From: an uncultured delta proteobacterium
GTDB lineage: Bacteria > Desulfobacterota > Syntrophia > Syntrophales > UBA8958
Direction: 5' to 3'
Assembly: GCA_903885795.1 (NCBI GenBank)
Contig: CAISJV010000052.1
Location: forward strand, 68,592 to 132,591
DNA length: 64,000 bases
Below, in pieces: positions 62,142 to 64,000 of this stretch (position 1 is the first letter of the stretch; each line of letters opens with the position of its first letter). The position numbers and the translations under genes were made by a program. The notes below the pieces were generated by a model that was given only the letters and a program-made list of their open reading frames with translations, had not been told where the DNA came from and did not search any database.

Positions 62142-62348
62142 AGAAGCTTAGATTTTCATCAGACAAGGCTTCCTCCGGCTCTTCTCCCGGAGACCATCTA
62201 ATCAATGCTCTTCATAGGTCTATTTGATGTCGTAGAAATGCTGACGTGATACACCGTTGATCTTGCAGGCTTGAGAGACGTTCTGAAGATATTCAGCCAT
62301 CTCTATTAAACTCTGCTTTTTTCTGATAAGCTTTTCCTGGGTGGTCAT
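62142..62348 (-). pseudogene. Transposase N-terminal remnant (IS481/IS3-like)
   Basis: From ATG 62348 with AAGGAGG upstream it reads MTTQEKLIRKKQSLIEMAEY, then NVSQACKINGVSRQHFYDIK and a TAG. Past the TAG the same frame continues TYEEH, TGA, LDGLREKSRRKPCLMKI and another stop. The helix-turn-helix (SQACK..GVSRQ.FYDIK) and SRRKP tail are typical N-terminal parts of IS481-type transposases. It therefore has three in-frame stops and lacks the DDE domain. It is a decayed insertion sequence, IS type inferred. Confidence 0.65.
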
Positions 62349-62551
62349 GATTTATTTCCTCCTTGAACTTGATCGCTGCTAACAATCCAGGAGGTAATCT
62401 GACCACCTTTTACAACTGATTGTCAACTCAAATTCGTCTTCTCCCAGCTCATTGAATGACCGTCCTCCCGCTCCTGAATCTTGGTTGCACTGAAGAACAT
62501 ACAATGGCAGGATTCTAACTTAACATGTGGTAAAAGTTTCGGGGGCAGGTC

Positions 62552-62984
62552 ACCTGTAGGGCAATTTCTAAACCGCTACCTCAAGTTCTCCCTTCACCCG
62601 GCTATAGAAAATTGAAGAACCAGGATCTGCTCTGATTGAAGATACAAGTGAATAATGTTCAGCGCCCTGTTCAGAAACCATCCTGGCAATCTCGTAGGAC
62701 TATGTAAAATCGACTTTAAAGAAGTTATCTTTCGTTTCCGCCTTATTGATAGTCCTTCCCAGAGCGCATATGACATGATCTGCCTTGATGAAGTGGCGAT
62801 ATTCTCCAAGGTGCTCAAAGTCGATAATGTGGCGTTCAACTCTGGAATTCTTAATATCCGTTGTTAATGGTGAGCGCGTCAGAACCTTGATTTTTCAATA
62901 GTAATTGTCCTGGATAAGTAGCTTCAGACATTCCCCACCGACCAGGCCGGAGGCACCAAGAAGGAGTACGGATTTGTTATTCAT
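62552..62984 (-). pseudogene. NAD(P)-binding oxidoreductase (HTATIP2/YwnB-like) with nonsense codons
   Basis: Translating from ATG 62984 gives MNNKSVLLLGASGLVGGECL then LIQDNYY and TGA; KIKVLTRSPLTTD... HVICALGRTINKAETKDNFF then VDFT and TAG; SYEIARMVSEQGAEHYSLVS then SIRADPGSSIFYSRVKGELEVAV and TAG, then KLPYR. GASGLVG is the NAD-binding loop and SSIFYSRVKGELE the catalytic YxxxK region. So one frame aligns with a complete domain to about residue 140 but has three nonsense codons of two kinds. It is a pseudogene. Confidence 0.75.
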
Positions 62985-63235
62985 TACATGCTCCCAGTCC
63001 AAAGATCTTTCAATCTTTTAATCTGTATTAAGAAATTGCCATGATTATTTTGAAAGTCCAAAACTTATCTCCTGAAGCATGAGATGAAACACGTTATGGC
63101 GCATCTCCGTTATGGCTTCCAGTTTGGCCATGATCGTTGATCCTGCAATTTAATCAACTCCCGATTAAATTTTTCATTACCAGAAAAACGCAGGATCCGG
63201 CGCTTTTGGCGATAAAACGCACTGGGGTTCGTTTT

Positions 63236-63502
63236 TCATGTCAAAGATTTATGCCCTGCATACAGGAAAATCTTGGATTCTCCTTCTTCTATGGATAAAA
63301 TGGTCCCTTCTTCAACCAATAATCCCAGGACTGAAGAGGTCATGGAAAGCAGATTCCGGTATGTTCCCAAGAATATTGATTGTTGCTGCAATTGAGTGCA
63401 TATTTCGGAAAAAGTAATTCCATCAGGATTCTGCTTGATCAGGCCTTTCACAGCTTCCTTTGTCCTGCATGGCTCTTTAGATATCTTTTCGTAGTCCATC
63501 AC
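63236..63502 (-). CDS. Small predicted winged-helix-like protein
   Basis: An 88-residue frame, MMDYEKISKEPCRTKEAVKG then LIKQNPDGITFSEICTQLQQ, ending EGTILSIEEGESKIFLYAGHKSLT. The helix-helix-turn-helix-strand order (KGLIKQNPDGITFSEICTQL...LLVEEGTILSIEEG) looks like a winged helix. AAAGGTG lies just before the start. I cannot name it, and in this AT-rich degraded area it could be spurious. Confidence 0.45.
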   Translation of the reverse strand: MMDYEKISKEPCRTKEAVKGLIKQNPDGITFSEICTQLQQQSIFLGTYRNLLSMTSSVLGLLVEEGTILSIEEGESKIFLYAGHKSLT

Positions 63503-63581
63503 CTTTATTTACGCTTTACCTTTAAATCTTTCCTTATAGATGGACATGTCATTACGATCATCAATAATCAGGAGTGTGTTT

Positions 63582-64000
63582 TCAAGATTTCTTGCTCTTG
63601 AAAAATCTGTAAACGGGGTAAATTGTCTTTTTCATGCAAACAGTCGGATTCCATTGAAGCCTCGCAATGGTCATGCAGTTATAATCCAAATTGTCATAAA
63701 AACGATCAATTGGTTTCCAACCTGCAGCCATTGCAATTTCTGCCGGTTCTCCCTCATATTTATATTTCATGTGCCATCCCCCTAAGCGCATTATAAAGTC
63801 TGTAAGAGGGTCCCCAAGAACCATTTTATTTTTCACCATGCTAAACACAATGATTCCACCCCAACGAGCATAGACAGTCAGGTTGCCGATAACCTTTTTG
63901 GAAATATCCGATTGTCTTGTGCAAAATATGCCTATCAACAGCAGCATGTCAAATTTGTCACCGCTGAAATCCTGGAGTTTTTTCTCCACGAAAGAGAAGC
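63582..64000 (-). CDS. SAM-dependent methyltransferase-like protein, C-terminal part (cut by window end)
   Basis: The frame is open through position 64000, so the start lies outside; a GTG at 63989 also exists. The visible 139 residues include FVEKKLQDFSGDKFDMLLLIGIF, the motif IV-like region of class I methyltransferases, then GGIIVFSM and YEGEPAEIAMAAGWKPIDRF, the last strands of the fold. The N-terminal SAM-binding motif is missing from the window. Substrate unknown. No overlap with its neighbour. Confidence 0.6.
   Translation of the reverse strand, partial: FSFVEKKLQDFSGDKFDMLLLIGIFCTRQSDISKKVIGNLTVYARWGGIIVFSMVKNKMVLGDPLTDFIMRLGGWHMKYKYEGEPAEIAMAAGWKPIDRFYDNLDYNCMTIARLQWNPTVCMKKTIYPVYRFFKSKKS

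Overview
The window looks like chromosome from a strictly anaerobic deltaproteobacterium (Desulfobacterota), most like the Syntrophus/Smithella group. This is inferred from the gene families, the gene order (CarD, PIN-TRAM, ispD, ispF, gltX), a complete branched-chain amino acid (liv) ABC operon, and moderate-to-high GC with frequent small palindromic intergenic repeats. No rRNA, intact tRNA or CRISPR array was found.

Layout. 0-1.2 kb: minus-strand aroF-aroB (shikimate pathway) behind a leader that looks like a transcription attenuator. 1.6-9.4 kb: plus-strand housekeeping genes (pcm, nlpD-like lipoprotein, radical SAM protein, carD, PIN-TRAM, ispD, ispF, gltX). 9.4-10.75 kb: an AbiEi/AbiEii-type toxin-antitoxin pair with a near-consensus promoter buried in an inverted-repeat operator. 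10.8-15.4 kb: minus-strand L,D-transpeptidase, AmpG-like permease, C26 amidotransferase and a double-length ThyX protein whose linker contains a dispersed palindromic repeat. 15.5-18 kb: der GTPase and an MltB-like lytic transglycosylase. 18-20.1 kb: an AT-richer stretch with an unusual methyltransferase/kinase-motif protein. 20.1-25.2 kb: livKHMGF. 25.2-32.8 kb: cupin, EamA transporter, DUF255 thioredoxin-like protein, glucose-6-phosphate isomerase, a lipoprotein, flavodoxin-like reductase and an AlkD-like protein with an extra C-terminal module.

32.8-46.8 kb is a defence-type island. It holds a RhuM-Doc fusion, then a compact operon of hsdM, a DUF4062-GHKL ATPase-winged helix protein, a truncated KilA-N gene, a small frameshifted gene, hsdS, fic, hsdR and a YgjP-like metallopeptidase, followed by a DUF4143 ATPase. 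The DUF4062 gene carries four 11-bp tandem repeats that could switch its reading frame. A third Fic protein lies at 49.5 kb beyond tex. 51-56.5 kb holds an exported alpha/beta hydrolase, a zinc-uptake operon (regulator-znuA-znuC-znuB) whose first gene is a ribbon-helix-helix/CxxC protein with a palindrome over its promoter, and ywbE/yaiI. 56.8-60.4 kb holds a DEAD-box helicase and a nucleobase permease fused to a GHKL-type domain.

60.4-64 kb is degraded, AT-rich DNA: a truncated gvpA start, a tRNA 3' fragment, a transposase remnant and an oxidoreductase pseudogene with in-frame stops, then two small genes, the last a methyltransferase cut by the window edge.

Strongest candidates for something undescribed are the DUF4062-GHKL protein sharing a C-terminal domain with the Fic protein inside one type I restriction operon (with possible phase variation), the permease-GHKL fusion, the repeat-bearing double ThyX, and the zinc-operon regulator. 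All functional statements are inferred from sequence patterns recognised by eye; no database search was run.
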